This document shows positions 22,501-34,944 of a stretch of DNA of 64,000 bases, piece after piece. Origin of the DNA: Cotesia glomerata (taxonomy: Eukaryota; Arthropoda; Insecta; Hymenoptera; Braconidae). The notes below the pieces were generated by a model, which did not search any database, was not told the DNA's origin, and saw only the letters and a list, made by a program, of their open reading frames with translations. The DNA is taken from contig NC_058165.1 of assembly GCF_020080835.1 (NCBI RefSeq), positions 18,969,026 to 19,033,025 on the forward strand. Direction: 5' to 3'. Position 1 is the first letter of the stretch; each line of letters opens with the position of its first letter. A program made the translations under genes and the position numbers.

Positions 22501-22639
22501 TTTCATAATTCTACCATTTCGTCGCTTCTTTTGACTTATCTGCTTATTTGATGACCATGTGCTTTGCACATGGCCGATTATTGGTGATGCCACGATCTAC
22601 TTAACGCTCACCATGTCTACGACGACATTTCACTAAAAG

Positions 22640-22990
22640 GAACAAATTAATTATTGATTATTTGCTAATTTATAAGTAATTGATTACTAATTTATTCATT
22701 AGCAATTAATCGATAATTTCTCCGATCAATCACTAATTATTTGATTAATTGGTCTATTAATTGCTAATTAATTAATTATTTCGCCAATTAATTGCTAATT
22801 ATTTTATTGCTTCACCGATTAATTGATAATTAATTGAATAACTTGTCAATTAATTACCAACTAATTGATTATTTCGACAATTAATTACCAATCAATTAAT
22901 TATTCCGTCAATTAATCACTAATTAGGTAACTATTTCGCTACTTTATTACTATTTAATAGATTTTTCGTCGTTAAAATACTAATTCATCG
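22640..22990. repeat. About 31-bp minisatellite
   Basis: Degenerate units of the type 'tcaattaattaccaatcaat' plus 'taattatttcg', roughly 31 bp each, best seen from 22780 to 22960. Confidence 0.7.
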
Positions 22991-22994
22991 ATTG

Positions 22995-25800
22995 TTATCG
23001 GTAAATCCTTTAATAAAATCATCAGAATTCGTGAATGCCATGTTTATACAGTGATTTCTGTGAAAAAATGACTTAAAATAATGTTCTTTAAAAAATAAAG
23101 TCGATTTGAATACTTTAAGGAAATACCCTCACTCGGAAAATCGTCGATTTTCGGTCCAATCCCGATGAATCCTAAATAATTAGTAATTTCTCGAATATAA
23201 CCATCAGAATTCATGCAAGCCATGTTTATACAGTGATTTGTGTGACGAAATTACTTAAAATAATGTTCTTTAAAAAATAAAGTCAATTTGAGTACTTTAA
23301 GGAAGTACCCTCTTTCTGAAAATCGCCGATTTTCGGTCCAAACGCAATAAATCCAAAGTTATCTGTAATTCTTCGAATATAACCATCAGAATTTGGGCAA
23401 GCCATGTTTATACAGTGATTTCTGTAGAAAAATTACTTAAAATGACTGAAATAATGTGAAATTATGTGAAATTACATGAAGTTAACTCTTGAACGAATCA
23501 ATTGAAATTATGTGAAATTACATGAAATTATGTGAAGTTATCTCTTGAAAGAATTGACTGGAATTATGTGAAGTTCTTCACAAATTTTTTTTTCACAAAA
23601 AGATTTCTGTGAAAAAATTACTTAAAATAATGTTCATTGAAAAATAAAGTCGATTTGAATACTTTAAGGAAGTACCCTCTTTCTGAAAATCGCCGATTTT
23701 CGGTCCAAACGCAATAAATCCAAAATTATCTGTAATTCTTCGAATATAACCATCAGAATTTGGACAAGCTATATTTATACAGTGATTTCGGTAAAAAAAT
23801 TACTTAAAATAATGGTCTTAAAAAAATAAAGTCGATTTGAGTACTTTAAGGAAGTACCCTCACTCGAAAAATCGTTGATTTTTGGTGTAAACGCAATAAA
23901 TCCAAAGTAATCGGTAATTTCTTGAATATAACCATCAGAATTCGTGCAAGCCATATTTATACAGCGATTTCTGTGATAAACCTACTCAAAATAATGTTCT
24001 TTAAGAAATAAAGTCGATTTGAATACTTTAAGGACGTACCCTCACTCGGAAAATCGTCAATTTTCGGTCCAAACGGAATGAATCCGAAATAATCAGTAGG
24101 TTCTCGAATATAACCATCAGAATTCGTGCAAGCCATGTTTATACAGCGATTTCTGTGACAAAGTTACTTAAAATAATGTTCTTTAAGAAATAAAGTCGAT
24201 TTGAATACTTTAAAGAAGTACCCTCTCTCTGAAAATCGTCAATTTTCGGTCCAAACGCAATAAATCCAAAGTTATCTGTAATTCTTCGAATATAACCATC
24301 AGAATTAGGACAAGCTATATTTATACAGTGATTTCGGCAAAAAAATTACTTAAAATAATGTTCTTTAAAAAATAAAGTCAATTTGAATACTTTAAAGAAA
24401 TACCCTCACTCGGAAAATCGTCGATTTTCGGTCCAAATCCAATGAATCCAAAATAATCAGTAATTTCTTGAATATAACCATCAGAATTCGTGCAAGCCAT
24501 GTTTATACAGTGATTTCTGTGAAAAAATTACTTAAAATAATCTTCTTTAAGAAGTAAAGTCGATTTGAATACTTTACGATAGTACCCTTACCTGGAAAAT
24601 CGTCGATTTTCGGTCCAAACGCAATGAATCCAAAATAATCAGTAATTTCTCGAATATAACCATCAGAATTCGTGCAAGCCATGTTTATACAGTGATTTCT
24701 GTGAAAAAATTAATTAAAATAATGTTCTTTAAAAAATAAAGTCAATTTGAATACTTTAAAGAAATACCCTCACTCGGAAAATCGTCGATTTTCGGTCCAA
24801 ATCCAATGAATCCAAAATAATCAGTAATTTCTTGAATATAACTATCAGAATTCGTGCAAGCTATGTTTATACAGTGATTTTTGTAAAAAAATTACTTAAA
24901 ATAATGTTCTTTAAGAAATAAAGTCGATTTGAATACTTTAAGGACGTACCCTCACTCGGAAAATCGTCGATTTTCGGTTCAAACCCAATGAATCCTAAAT
25001 AATTAGTAATTTCTCGAATATATCCATCAGAATTGGTGCAAGCCATGTTTATACAGTGATTTCTGTGAAAAAATTACTTAAAATAATGTTCTTTAAAAAA
25101 TAAAGACGATTTGAATCCTTTACGATAGTACCCTTACCTGGAAAATCGTCGATCTTCGGTCCAAACGCAATGAATCCAAAATAATCAGTAATTTCTCGAA
25201 TATAATCATCAGAATTCATGCAAGCCATGTTTATACAGTGATTTCTGTGGAAAAATTACTTAAAATGACTGAAATCATGTGAAATTATGTGAAATTACAT
25301 GAAGTTATGTGAAGTTATCTCTTGAAAGAATTGACTGGAATTATGTGAAGTTCTTCACAAATTTTTTTTTTACAAAAATTTTTCACAAAAAGATTTCTGT
25401 GAAAAAATTACTTAAAATAATGTTCTTTGAAAAATAAAGTCGATTTGAATACTTTAAGGAAGTACCCTCTTTCTGAAAATCGCCGATTTTCGGTCCAAAC
25501 GCAATAAATCCAAAGTTATCTGTAATTCTTCGAATATAACCATCAGAATTCGGGCAAGCTATATTTATACAGTGATTTCTGTGAAAAAATAACTTAAAAT
25601 AATGTTCTTTAAGAAATAAAGTCGATTTGAATACTTTAAGGACGTACCCTCACTCGGAAAATCGTCGATTTTCGGTTCAAACCCAATTAATCCTAAATAA
25701 TTAGTAATTTCTCGAATATAACCATTAGAATTTGTGCAAGCCATGTTTATACAGTGATTTCTGTGAAAAAATTACTTAAAATAATGTTCTTTAAAAAATA
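22995..25800. repeat. 182-bp satellite array
   Basis: The landmark 'tgtttatacagtgattt' occurs at 23041, 23223, 23405, 23771, 23954, 24136, 24318, 24500, 24682, 24864, 25046, 25228, 25562 and 25744. Nearly every step is 182-183 bp, and one is exactly twice that. Each unit carries 'ttctttaaaaaataaagtcg', 'taccctcactcggaaaatcg' and 'cgattttcggtccaaacgca'. 182 is not divisible by three and stops occur in all frames, so it is non-coding. Two units (23430-23640 and 25265-25400) are partly replaced by short 'atgtgaaattacatgaagtt' repeats. Confidence 0.95.
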
Positions 25801-25865
25801 AACACAATAACTATAAATTAACTGGCCACTAAATTTTGCTTATTCTCTTAATAATATAGATTATT

Positions 25866-26120
25866 TGTATTTTTAAACTTAACTCTTCGCTAACGAGAAA
25901 ATTTAGCGACCATGCGCCACCTGTCAGATATTAGAAACACTATTTTATAACTTACTTCATTAGAACAATTTTTTAAATTTAATTAATAAATTACTTGTAT
26001 TTTAAATCTTAACTCTCTACTAGTGAGAAAATTTAACGACCATGCACCACCTGTCGGAAATTTTTGGTACTATTTCTTAATTATGTATATAGAGATAGAG
26101 CATTTTGGAATGCAGCTTAA
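25866..26120 (+). repeat. 129-bp duplicate with conserved GCGCCACCTGT-type site
   Basis: Two direct copies start near 25879 and 26008, each with 'cttaactct', 'gagaaaattta(g/a)cgaccatg' and GC(G/A)CCACCTGTC. A third copy of the same block is at 30664-30712. The site complement (ACAGGTGGCGC) is similar to CTCF/dCTCF-type insulator motifs; that is resemblance only. Confidence 0.6.
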
Positions 26121-27239
26121 ATACTCATCATCATAAATTGACTATTTGTGAGAATAATATAAAATTTTTTTTTAAATAATTTAAATCATTTATAATTTTC
26201 GACAGAAACCGATCTTTATTTTCTACAGAAGCATCAACAATTACCAAACTCATGAAATCAGTGTTGTATAATTCAAACAGATCGCTGAGAGAATACGGAA
26301 TAAAATTCTCGATTTTCCATCATTACAGCGCTATCGAGTTCTGTTCTCATTATGCTAAGCACTAAAATCGATACCACAAAAGGGGGAGCGTAACATGAAT
26401 ACTATTACCCAGCGTGGGTCTAGTTTGTTTCCTTGGAAATAGCCATAACCGAGAATACAAGCCAAACCCCCGAAATATTTTGAGCAATAAAATATCTTTG
26501 ATATAAATGTTTGTTCCGGAAGTTTGTTTTTTCTGTTTAAAGTTATATTTATATATTTTTTTTTAGATAAAACTCGTTGATTGAATCCTTGAATTAGAAA
26601 AAAAAGCATTCAATATTTGCATCGCTTTGGAAAAAAATAAAAAGTGTAGGTATATATCGGTGAGTGGAAGCCGAGACCGGTATTGCGATTGGATATCGTC
26701 GAAAATGACGGAGTTAAAAAAAACTAAAATAGGAATAAAAAAAAAATATAATAAAATCGGATGCCGAGCTTTAAAATTATGCTCTTGAATATATTTTTTT
26801 TCCTTTTGTTATATTTTTATTTTCATTTTACGTTCGTTTGCCGGCGCTTCGGGAGCCAAAATTGATGCACATAAATTTCACCTTCGGCCGAACGGATCCA
26901 ATTCCATCGAGAAAGGCTAACGGATGATACGTCGCTCTGTAACGCTTTTGCCCTTACGGCAATATATGTATTTGTATTATACATTCCCTGATTTATACAA
27001 TAAACTCTACTGTTACCAAATTATCATAATTATTGAGGGTATCAATACTTCTGACTAGAAAATTAATTATTAAAATTGTTTGAACAGATAAGCAGTCTTT
27101 ATTTTTTAATTCAAAATATTGACTAAGTTAAGGTCTAAAGTATTGAGCTTTAAATGCGATCGAAGTTTAGAAAAGGCTAGTAGCGAAGATTAGGTTTAAG
27201 TAAACGTCCAAGGTATATGTTTTAAGGTTAAAAGGAAGT
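26121..27239. other. Non-repetitive stretch, no confident gene
   Basis: Apparently single-copy. An 84-aa minus-strand frame (26355-26609) has no recognised motif. A GC-richer part lies at 26830-26960. Confidence 0.4.
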
Positions 27240-28130
27240 CGAAAAAGAACGGAAAAAGTCGAGGTTAGAGGAGTGTGCAGTAAAAGTTGAGAAAAGTCAA
27301 GAAAAATTGAGAAAAGTTAAAGTGAAGTCAAATACATGAGCTTTAAGTCGACAAAAATCAGGAAAAGTCCAGGATCATTGAGAAAAGTCGAGAAATTTAA
27401 AGAAAAATTAAGAAAAGTCTGCTAAGTTCTGGAAAATTCAAGGGAAATTGAGAAAAACTTTCAAAAGCTGAGAAAAATAAAGGAAACTTGAGAAAAATCA
27501 GGAAAAGTCCAGGAAAATTTAGAAAAGTCGGGAAATTTAAAAAAAAATGGAAAAATTCTACTAAGTTCTGGAAAATTCAAGGAAAATTTAGAAGAGCTTT
27601 CAAAGGCTGAGGAAAATAAGGGAAACTTAAGAAAAATTAAGAAAAATCGAGAAATTTAAAGAAAAGTCTACAAAGTTCAAGAAAATTCGGGAAAATTCAA
27701 AGAAAATTCAAAAGAGCTTTCAAAAACTGAGAAAAATAAGGAAAACTCGAGAAAAATTAAGAAAAATCGAGAAAATGTCTAGAAAAACTGAGAAAAGTCG
27801 GGAAATTAAAAGAAAAATTAAGAAAAGTCTATACAGTTTAAGAAAATTCAAGGAAAATTCAGAAGAGCTGTCAGGAGCTGAGAAAAATAAGGGAAACTCG
27901 AGAAAAATAGCGAAAAATCAAGAAAAATGAGAAAACGTCTAGAAAAATTGAGAAAAATCTAGAAATTTAAAGAAAAATCTAAAAAGTTTACGAAAGTTCA
28001 AGAAAATTCAAGGAAAATTGAAAAATCTTTACAAAAGCTGAAGAAAATCAGGGAAACTTGAAAAAAATTTAGAAAAATCAGATATTTCGAGGAAACAAAG
28101 CAATAGTCCAGGAAAATTAAGAAAAGTTAT
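27240..28130 (+). repeat. Purine-rich tandem repeat
   Basis: About 900 bp in which the plus strand is overwhelmingly A and G. Words such as 'gagaaaagtcgagaaattta' and 'aattcaaggaaaattgag' recur, and the anchor 'aa(g/t)ttc..gaaaattca' spaced about 122-160 bp. Strand asymmetry this long is unlike any other part of the window. Non-coding. Confidence 0.8.
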
Positions 28131-28171
28131 TATTTAGTAAAGCAAAATTTTATTTATTTCTACACTGTTCA

Positions 28172-28350
28172 AAATTTTTGTAAAATTACAATCATATTAC
28201 AAAACTAATAATAAGTAAAATTACAAATCAGTGTATAGCAATGCGAAATGCAATACAATTCATGTAATTTTCCAACACCTATCAGGAAATTTACTAAGAT
28301 TATTGTAATTTTACAATCTTCATGTATAAACCTAACACGCATTGTAATAT
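28172..28350. mobile_element. Small MITE with TTGTAAAATTACAAT ends
   Basis: Inverted subterminal words 'ttgtaaaattacaat' (28184) and 'attgtaattttacaat' (28308), with a further palindrome 'tgtaatattaca' near 28340. Its right end is abutted by element C copy 3. Boundaries are approximate. Confidence 0.45.
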
Positions 28351-28351
28351 T

Positions 28352-29416
28352 ACAGAACCGTTGAGCTCGTTGAGCTCAAAAATACAATTTATGTGTTATT
28401 TTAAGCTCTTCAAGCTTGAAAGTCTGATAGAAGTATCATAGAACAATATTTTTAAAATTTTCAAACCGCACTAACTTTTAAATGAATCAACCGATTTTCA
28501 CGCGGTTGGCAGTATTTGACGCAATTATTTTAGTTTCATGACGAATCTTCAAGTTTGAATTGATAAAACTAGGAAATTTGGAGTAATTCCAAAAAAAACA
28601 CTTTTTTTGGTTTTCTTTCGTTCATGATATTTCTTGGACGAATTGACCAATTTTGACCGGCTTGACGGCGATCGACGTAATTTTTTCATGCTAATAGCTG
28701 ATTAGTTTTTGAAATCGATCAGTGCAGCCGTTCAAAAGTTATTCCAAAAAATGTCGGAGTTATGTTAAAAAAACACTTGTTTCCAAATATTTTATCGAGG
28801 ATATCTCTCGAACCAATCAGCCGATTTCCACGTTTTTTGGCGGCGATCGACGCGGTTTTTAAGCTCTGAAATTATTCTACATTATCAAAAACGATCCGAG
28901 AAGAAATGACGAAGTTATGTCAAAAAAATACTTTTTTCCGTTTTCTTTCGTTCACGATATCTCTCGAACGAATCAACCGATTTTGACCCGATTAGCGATG
29001 ATCGGCGTGGTTTTTCAAGCTTAAGAGCGGATTAGTTTTTGAAGTTGATCGATAGAGCCGTTTAAAAGACATTCCAAAAAAACCACTTTCAAAAATGATT
29101 TTTTTCTTATTTTTTTTGAGATTTTTCAAAATTTCTCAAAATCTATCGGTCCAAATCGGTTCAAATTCTCAGGAAATCTAAGTTTGAGGGAACTCTTTAG
29201 AACGCCGTTTACTACGTTCCGATCGGTTCAGTCGTTCAAAAGTTATAAGCGAGTCACATAATCAGACACACACACACATACACATACATACATACATACA
29301 GACGCCGTGACAACCTCACGGGGATAGTCAGGGAAGCTTCCTGTGACCTTCAAACGTCGAGATCTGATGAAAACTCGATTTTCCAAAATCTTCGATTTTT
29401 TTAGCGGGAAGTTAAA
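28352..29416 (-). mobile_element. Element C copy 3
   Basis: Continuous from 'gttgagctcaaaaatac' to 'tttagcgggaagtt', lacking only the outermost 'gtaaaccctgaaggcc' end. It shows the four internal monomers and a CA/CATA microsatellite (29266-29300). It is uninterrupted at the points where copy 1 carries its two inserts, so it is the empty-site reference. Confidence 0.8.
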
Positions 29417-30500
29417 AATCATTAGTTATAATGTTTTATTCTAATTGGCGGATTTTCGCAGTTTTCCGTGGATTGATATTTTTAAATGAATTTAGGCGTG
29501 TGGGTACTCATTTTAAAGGGAATTTTATAATCTACAAAATAATTTATTATTATTATTTACTGTTTTTTCCGAAAATCGGTGTTTTTACTAAATAAAAATT
29601 TCTATATTTCAAAGCCATTATCCCCGATCCAAATTGATGTTAGACTAATTTTTTAATTTTACATTAAATTTTTATTTATTAAATTCTGTAAATTTTAATT
29701 TTTACTTATTATTTATTTTCACCACATTATTGTCGGTATGAGCACTCATACCGTCCTTGGGTGAATATATCTAACAATTTAAAATCTAACAAAAAAAAAA
29801 AAAAAAAAAAAAAATAATTTTATTTTGTTTAAGAAATTTTTTATGAAAATTATTTTTATTCTTAGTAATTTTTTTTTCTGAAATTATAATTATAAATATT
29901 ATTATTATAAAAAATTATTTATGATAATTAATAAAATTAAATGTCCTTCGAAAGTAACTGAATAAAAAGCTATACTTTATCCTTGTAAATTCAAATTACA
30001 ACACAGCATTGATGAAAACATGGCATTATCTTCCTAATTGAGGCATTCATGGTATGAATAAACTTGATTAAAAGTACAGGCATCAGGAGCATAACTTTAA
30101 AACCTCTAAATAAAATAAATTTTCATTCCTATTAAAATTTTTTTCTTCTATCTAGGAGAAAACTCTCAATTACTTATCAAATTCGACAACCCGAGCCGAG
30201 ATTTCTGTTATTTACGTTAGAGCAATTAAAAATGGTTGAAAAAACGTAAACCCGCGGCGAAATGCATCATTCAAAGCCTCTCTACCACAAAGAAACATTG
30301 AGCACCAAAATAATCAACTTTTAAATCGATAACTCTAGAATTATTAATTGAATTTAATTTATCTGCCAATCGTGAAAAATTTCCTTCTTTTTTTCTTTTG
30401 TTCCAATTTGTTTTCAATATCTGTTGATACAAATCGACAATATTTTTATTGACGAATAAATTTAATCCTCAGGCCAAGTGTGCGATCAAATAATTTAAAA
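29417..30500. other. AT-rich stretch, no gene; hairpin and poly-A
   Basis: No recognised gene. Contains a 9-bp perfect hairpin CGGTATGAG-CA-CTCATACCG at 29735-29754 and a pure A run of about 25 near 29790. The single block 'gtgggtactcatttt' (29500) is reminiscent of family A but isolated. Confidence 0.45.
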
Positions 30501-30510
30501 ATTTTCTTAC

Positions 30511-30830
30511 ACAGGAAAAAAGGTTCATTTGAGCCAAGGAAATATTTTTCTTCCTCTTTTTAGCTTTTAAAATGAAAAATTAATGACAAAAGACAAATTA
30601 ATGACAAAATTTTTAAAGAGCGTTAAAAAAATTATTTTTAATTTAGAACTAAATATCTTAGAATTAACTTTCAACTAGTGAGAAGATTTGGCGACCATGC
30701 GCCACCTGTTGGATTTTTTTGGAACTAAATTTTTTTTGGTTATATACACAGAAAAAAAGGTTCATTTGAGCCGAGGAAATATTTTTAATTATTTTCTGGA
30801 GCAAAAAAAAAATTTTTTTTTTACATAAAT
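30511..30830. repeat. Repeat I ends: ACACAGAAAAAAAGG direct pair
   Basis: 'acacaggaaaaaaggttcat' (30511) and 'acacagaaaaaaaggttcat' (30746) are direct copies, each followed by 'ttgagcc.aggaaatattttt'. Between them lies the third conserved GCGCCACCTGT block (30664-30712). A related end in inverse orientation ('ttctttctgtgtat') closes the segment at 61640-62278. Confidence 0.5.
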
Positions 30831-31465
30831 TTCACGGCCTTTATGTTTAGCATTTTATATCAGATTAATTTAATTGTATTTTATCCCGAGGCCGACAATA
30901 TTTGTTGATATATTCTTAATAATTTTATTGACTAAATAATAATAAGAATAGTTATTAATATTCACAGGTTGAAAATTATATCAATTAAATTTCTCCTCAA
31001 TCATGGACAGCGGGGTATATTTACCGGATTATTATTATAATTACAATTATAAACATTGTATAAGCCGAGTCGGAGTTGTCGTCATCGAGCGACGTGCAGT
31101 AGGTAGGTGCCAGATAATTACTTGTCTAATACTACGTCTTAAGTCCTCTATATACTTGCTGAGCTAAGTAATAACTAATAATCCAATCGATAAACTACTG
31201 GTGCTTGACAACCGTGTGACTAAATTTAAACTTACTCCTATATTCACGGTCTCATTTTCTGTAATTACCTTCACTGTGTTTTATAGAAAGTTACAGTTTA
31301 TTTATACTTTAATAATTATTGTGATTATGTTGATAAATTACAAATTATATAATTATTTTAATTATAAAAAGAACGAATTTGTGCTCGAAAAAAATTTATT
31401 GAAAAATTTGTTTATTTTTTTGCTTTATTAAATAATAAATTTTGTTAAATTGCACTGTACTTTCT
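30831..31465. other. Non-repetitive stretch, no confident gene
   Basis: A 76-aa frame at 31201-31431 is isoleucine/leucine/lysine-rich and starts in single-copy DNA but shows no motif. 31060-31200 is balanced in composition and may be conserved. No call is possible. Confidence 0.35.
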
Positions 31466-31469
31466 TAAA

Positions 31470-31610
31470 TATTGACATTTTTTAAGTTATAAACTCATCC
31501 TGATGTTACACTCATCAAGAGCTTTCGTTTAAATACCCACATCAATTTTTCATATATTTTTCATACATACATATATATAATATATATAAATATATGAAAA
31601 ATTGATGTAA
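31470..31610 (+). repeat. Family A half-module
   Basis: Arm and AT tip of a family A hairpin; the right arm is replaced by the 515-bp repeat at 'gatgtaagcgacagaag'. Confidence 0.75.
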
Positions 31611-32760
31611 GCGACAGAAGCAACTAAGTAAACACTAAGGATTAAGAGGAACAATTTACCCTTTCAATTATTTTAACTATTTAACCAACTATTAATACTA
31701 TTTTTCAAATAAGATATAATAGACTTGAAAAATATATAGAAAAAAAAAAATTAAAGAAGATTATAGGGAAATTGGACTCTTGTTTGGAGATATTAAAGAA
31801 TTAACGAGACTTGCCGGATTTTTGGGTGGTACAATAATTGGGACACCCTTGTCAGGAATTAGGACAGGGCCCGAAAAATAACTATTGCCAGTTGAAATGA
31901 GTTATTTAGTGATAAAAGCTCCTCAGGCTGGGTTACATCTACTTTTGGGCGCCAGAGGCACCAACTACCTACCAAAATAATCCAAACAGTTTTAAGTCAC
32001 TCTTTAATATTAACCTTTGGGGACTTTTACTTCCACCCAAATAAAACTAGCATTTAAGAAAAATTTTATTGAGAAAATTAGACTCTTGCTTCGCGATATT
32101 CAGGAAGAATTTATTCGAGAAATTCACTGATAGAAGCAACTAAATAAACACTGAGAATTAAGAGGAACAATTTACCCTTTCAATTATTTATTTATTTAAC
32201 CATCTATTAATACTATTTTTTAAATAAGATATAATAGACTTGAAAAATATATAGAGAAAAAAAGTTAAGAAAGATTATAGGGAAAATTGGACTCTTGTTT
32301 GGAGATATTAATGAATTCATGAAACTTGCCGGATTTTTGGGTGGTACAATAATTGGGACACCTTTGTCAGGAATTGGGACAGGGGCCGAAAAATAACTAT
32401 TGCCAGTTAAAATGAGTTATTAAGTGATAAAAGCTCCTTAGGCTGGGTTAGATCTACTTTTAGGCACCAGAGGCACTAACTACCTACCGAACTAATCCAA
32501 ACAGTTTTAAGTCACTTTTTAATATTAACCTTTGGGGACTTTTACTTCCACCGAAATAAAACTAGCAGTTAAGAAAAATGTTATTGAGAAAATTAGACTC
32601 TTGCTTGGAGATATTCAGGAAGAATTTATTCGAGAAATTCACCGACAGAAGCAACTAAATAAACACTGAGGATTAAGAGGAACAATTTACCCTTTCAATC
32701 ATTTTAACTATTCAACCAACTATTAATACTATTTTTAAACAAGATAATCTAGATTTCACT
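31611..32760 (+). repeat. 515-bp tandem repeat, two-plus units
   Basis: Anchor 'gaagcaactaa(g/a)taaacact' at 31617, 32133 and 32648, so the period is 515-516 bp. Units include 'ttgccggatttttgggtggt', 'attgggacacccttgtcagg' and 'gcgccagaggcaccaac'. No frame stays open across a unit. A further partial copy lies at 34945-35600. Confidence 0.85.
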
Positions 32761-33950
32761 TAACTATTTATTGACAAGGTGATATTTATTAAAGATATTA
32801 CCTTTTTGGTTGAACAATACCAACTTGCATCAACAAACTCTCTAATTCTTTTCAGGGTTCATTAAATATTTTATTTTTTATATTTTATTTTTATTTTTAA
32901 TAGAAAAACTTTTTTTTGAACCGATAATATAAAAATCTTGAAGGAAAACTAAGTAATTTTCAGTTTTAGTGAAGTATTTTTCAAATTTCCTCTTTCTCAC
33001 ATAATATATTTTAAATCTTTAGATTTAAAATTTGTCAAGTTAAAAACCGAGTTTCTTAAAAATTCTTGACCCAAGTTTTCTTTTAAATAATTTTGTTCTC
33101 AAATCAATAATATTTATTACTTCTAAACTCGTATTTTCTCTAGTATTTGCACACTTGGGCGCCAGAAATTTTTTTTTGTAATAATAAAGACTAAAAATAA
33201 AGTTAGCTGACATTTGAAAATTTTTATAATTTTTTTATTAAAAAAATATAAAAAAAAATTTATTTGTAAAAAACTTGAAAAACTATAAGTGCAATTTTTG
33301 AAAAATATTTTTTAGTTCTAATTTAATAAATTAAAATTGGCTGGTAAGATCTCCATATTGAAACAAGACCAGGATTGGACGATGAATATTTATTGAAAAG
33401 ATGGCATAAGCATGACAATTGAGAGACATTGGTTATAAAGTCAAATAAGATACTTGGCTGACCATTCCGCGAAAGGGCTTTGAGAGGGTTCCCACTCAAG
33501 TTACAATCGGTAGCCATAGCAACGGAAGCTCATAATGATCTACTAGTCCAGTGGCAACGGTAGATATACCAATCCATAGAACAGAGTGTATCTCTGGTCC
33601 TGTCCCTTATTCCCTTACAAGTACACAGAAACCCACAATCAAACTTGCACCCTTCGTACTGCAATACGCGGGTTTAACTCTTCTCCTTCTCTCTTCTCTC
33701 TTCTCTCTTCTCTCTTCTCTCTTCTCTCTTCTCTCTGCTGGACTGGTAATCTTACTGGAATAAACTTATCGCTAAGTTTGTTTCACAACATTGATCGTTA
33801 CCAACCTTACACTCGTCGACCCACACAGTCGTAAGAACCATTTTGCGTTATTGTGTCCGTTCAATTGCTTTTGGTATTAGTGCAATTATTTTACTTTTTT
33901 TTTTTTTTAGTAAATAAATTTTATTTTTTTAAAATATCTCCAGATGCGTC
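32761..33950. other. Non-repetitive stretch with heptamer microsatellite
   Basis: Mostly AT-rich and featureless to 33330, then balanced sequence to 33850. Frames at 33323-33517 (minus) and 33551-33834 have no family motif, and the plus-strand frames read through the (CTTCTCT)n tract. No gene called. Confidence 0.4.
33680..33737. repeat. (CTTCTCT)n microsatellite
   Basis: About eight copies of a 7-bp pyrimidine unit. Confidence 0.9.
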
Positions 33951-33954
33951 ATTA

Positions 33955-34395
33955 AGAAATTACCTTGTATCTTGTGAAATATTGACATTTTTAAAGATAT
34001 AAGCTCATCCCGACATTACACTCATCAAGACCTTTCATTTGAGTACCCACATCAATTTTTCATATATTTATATATATTACATATATGTATATATGAAAAA
34101 TATATCAAAAATACATGTGGGTACTCAAATGAAAGCTCTTGATGAGTGCAACATCAAGATGAGCTTATATCTTTAAAATATATATTATATATATGTATAT
34201 ATGAAAAATATATCAAAAATGCATGCGGGTACTCCAATGAAAGCTCGTGATGAGTGTATCATCAAAATGAGCTTATATCTTTAAAAACGTCAATATTTAA
34301 GAAAGTACAGTGCAATTTAATAAAATTCATTATTTAATAAAGCAAAATTTTATTTATTTATAGTTACATAGTGACTGCAAGGTTGCTAGTTTTAT
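33955..34395 (+). repeat. Family A module with terminal AACTAGCAACC
   Basis: Complete hairpin pair followed by the family tail 'aagaaagtacagtgcaattt', 'aataaagcaaaattttattt' and the end 'tgactgcaaggttgctagttt'. It shows where the A family stops. Confidence 0.8.
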
Positions 34396-34944
34396 TATAT
34401 TGCAATAAAAATAATAATAAAAATAATTTGGTGCAATAAAATAAAAGGGAAAACGTAATGGTACATCTAGTTTTAGTTATAAAAAAAAAAAAAAAATAAA
34501 AAATAAAAAAACGGTGCGAAAAATAACAGCTTACATCTTTATTGAGTTTTTACAATGAAAGTGGTGTTGGTGGCGTCGACGGAGTGGAGAATTCCTCGAA
34601 GCGATCAGAAGTGAGAGGAAAAAGAATCCCGGGTGTCGCCCCCTCCTGCCCCCCTGTGTCCCGTTCCATGTCAAACACCTGTGGAACGTTTAAACTCGAC
34701 ATTCGAAGAAGTTGAATGAAGCTCTAACACACCCTCGGGACCACACATGCACGCTGTTTATGTGTACACCAAGTTTGCGGAAAGGATAGAAAGAATAAAG
34801 GATGAAATAAAAGGATTCGCAAAAAGTAAAGATCAAAAGTTTGCTGTGTGGATCTGGGGCAGTCGAGGACTCTTTTAAACTTGTTTTGTTGGTTTATTGA
34901 TTTTGCTTTTTTTGGAATTACTTTAAAAACTAGAGAAAGTTAAA
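34396..34944. other. GC-richer single-copy-like patch
   Basis: 34540-34780 is clearly GC-richer than its surroundings, with C runs. A 19-codon frame begins at ATG 34556, but nothing marks it as real. It could be a conserved regulatory or exon sequence; unresolved. Confidence 0.35.
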
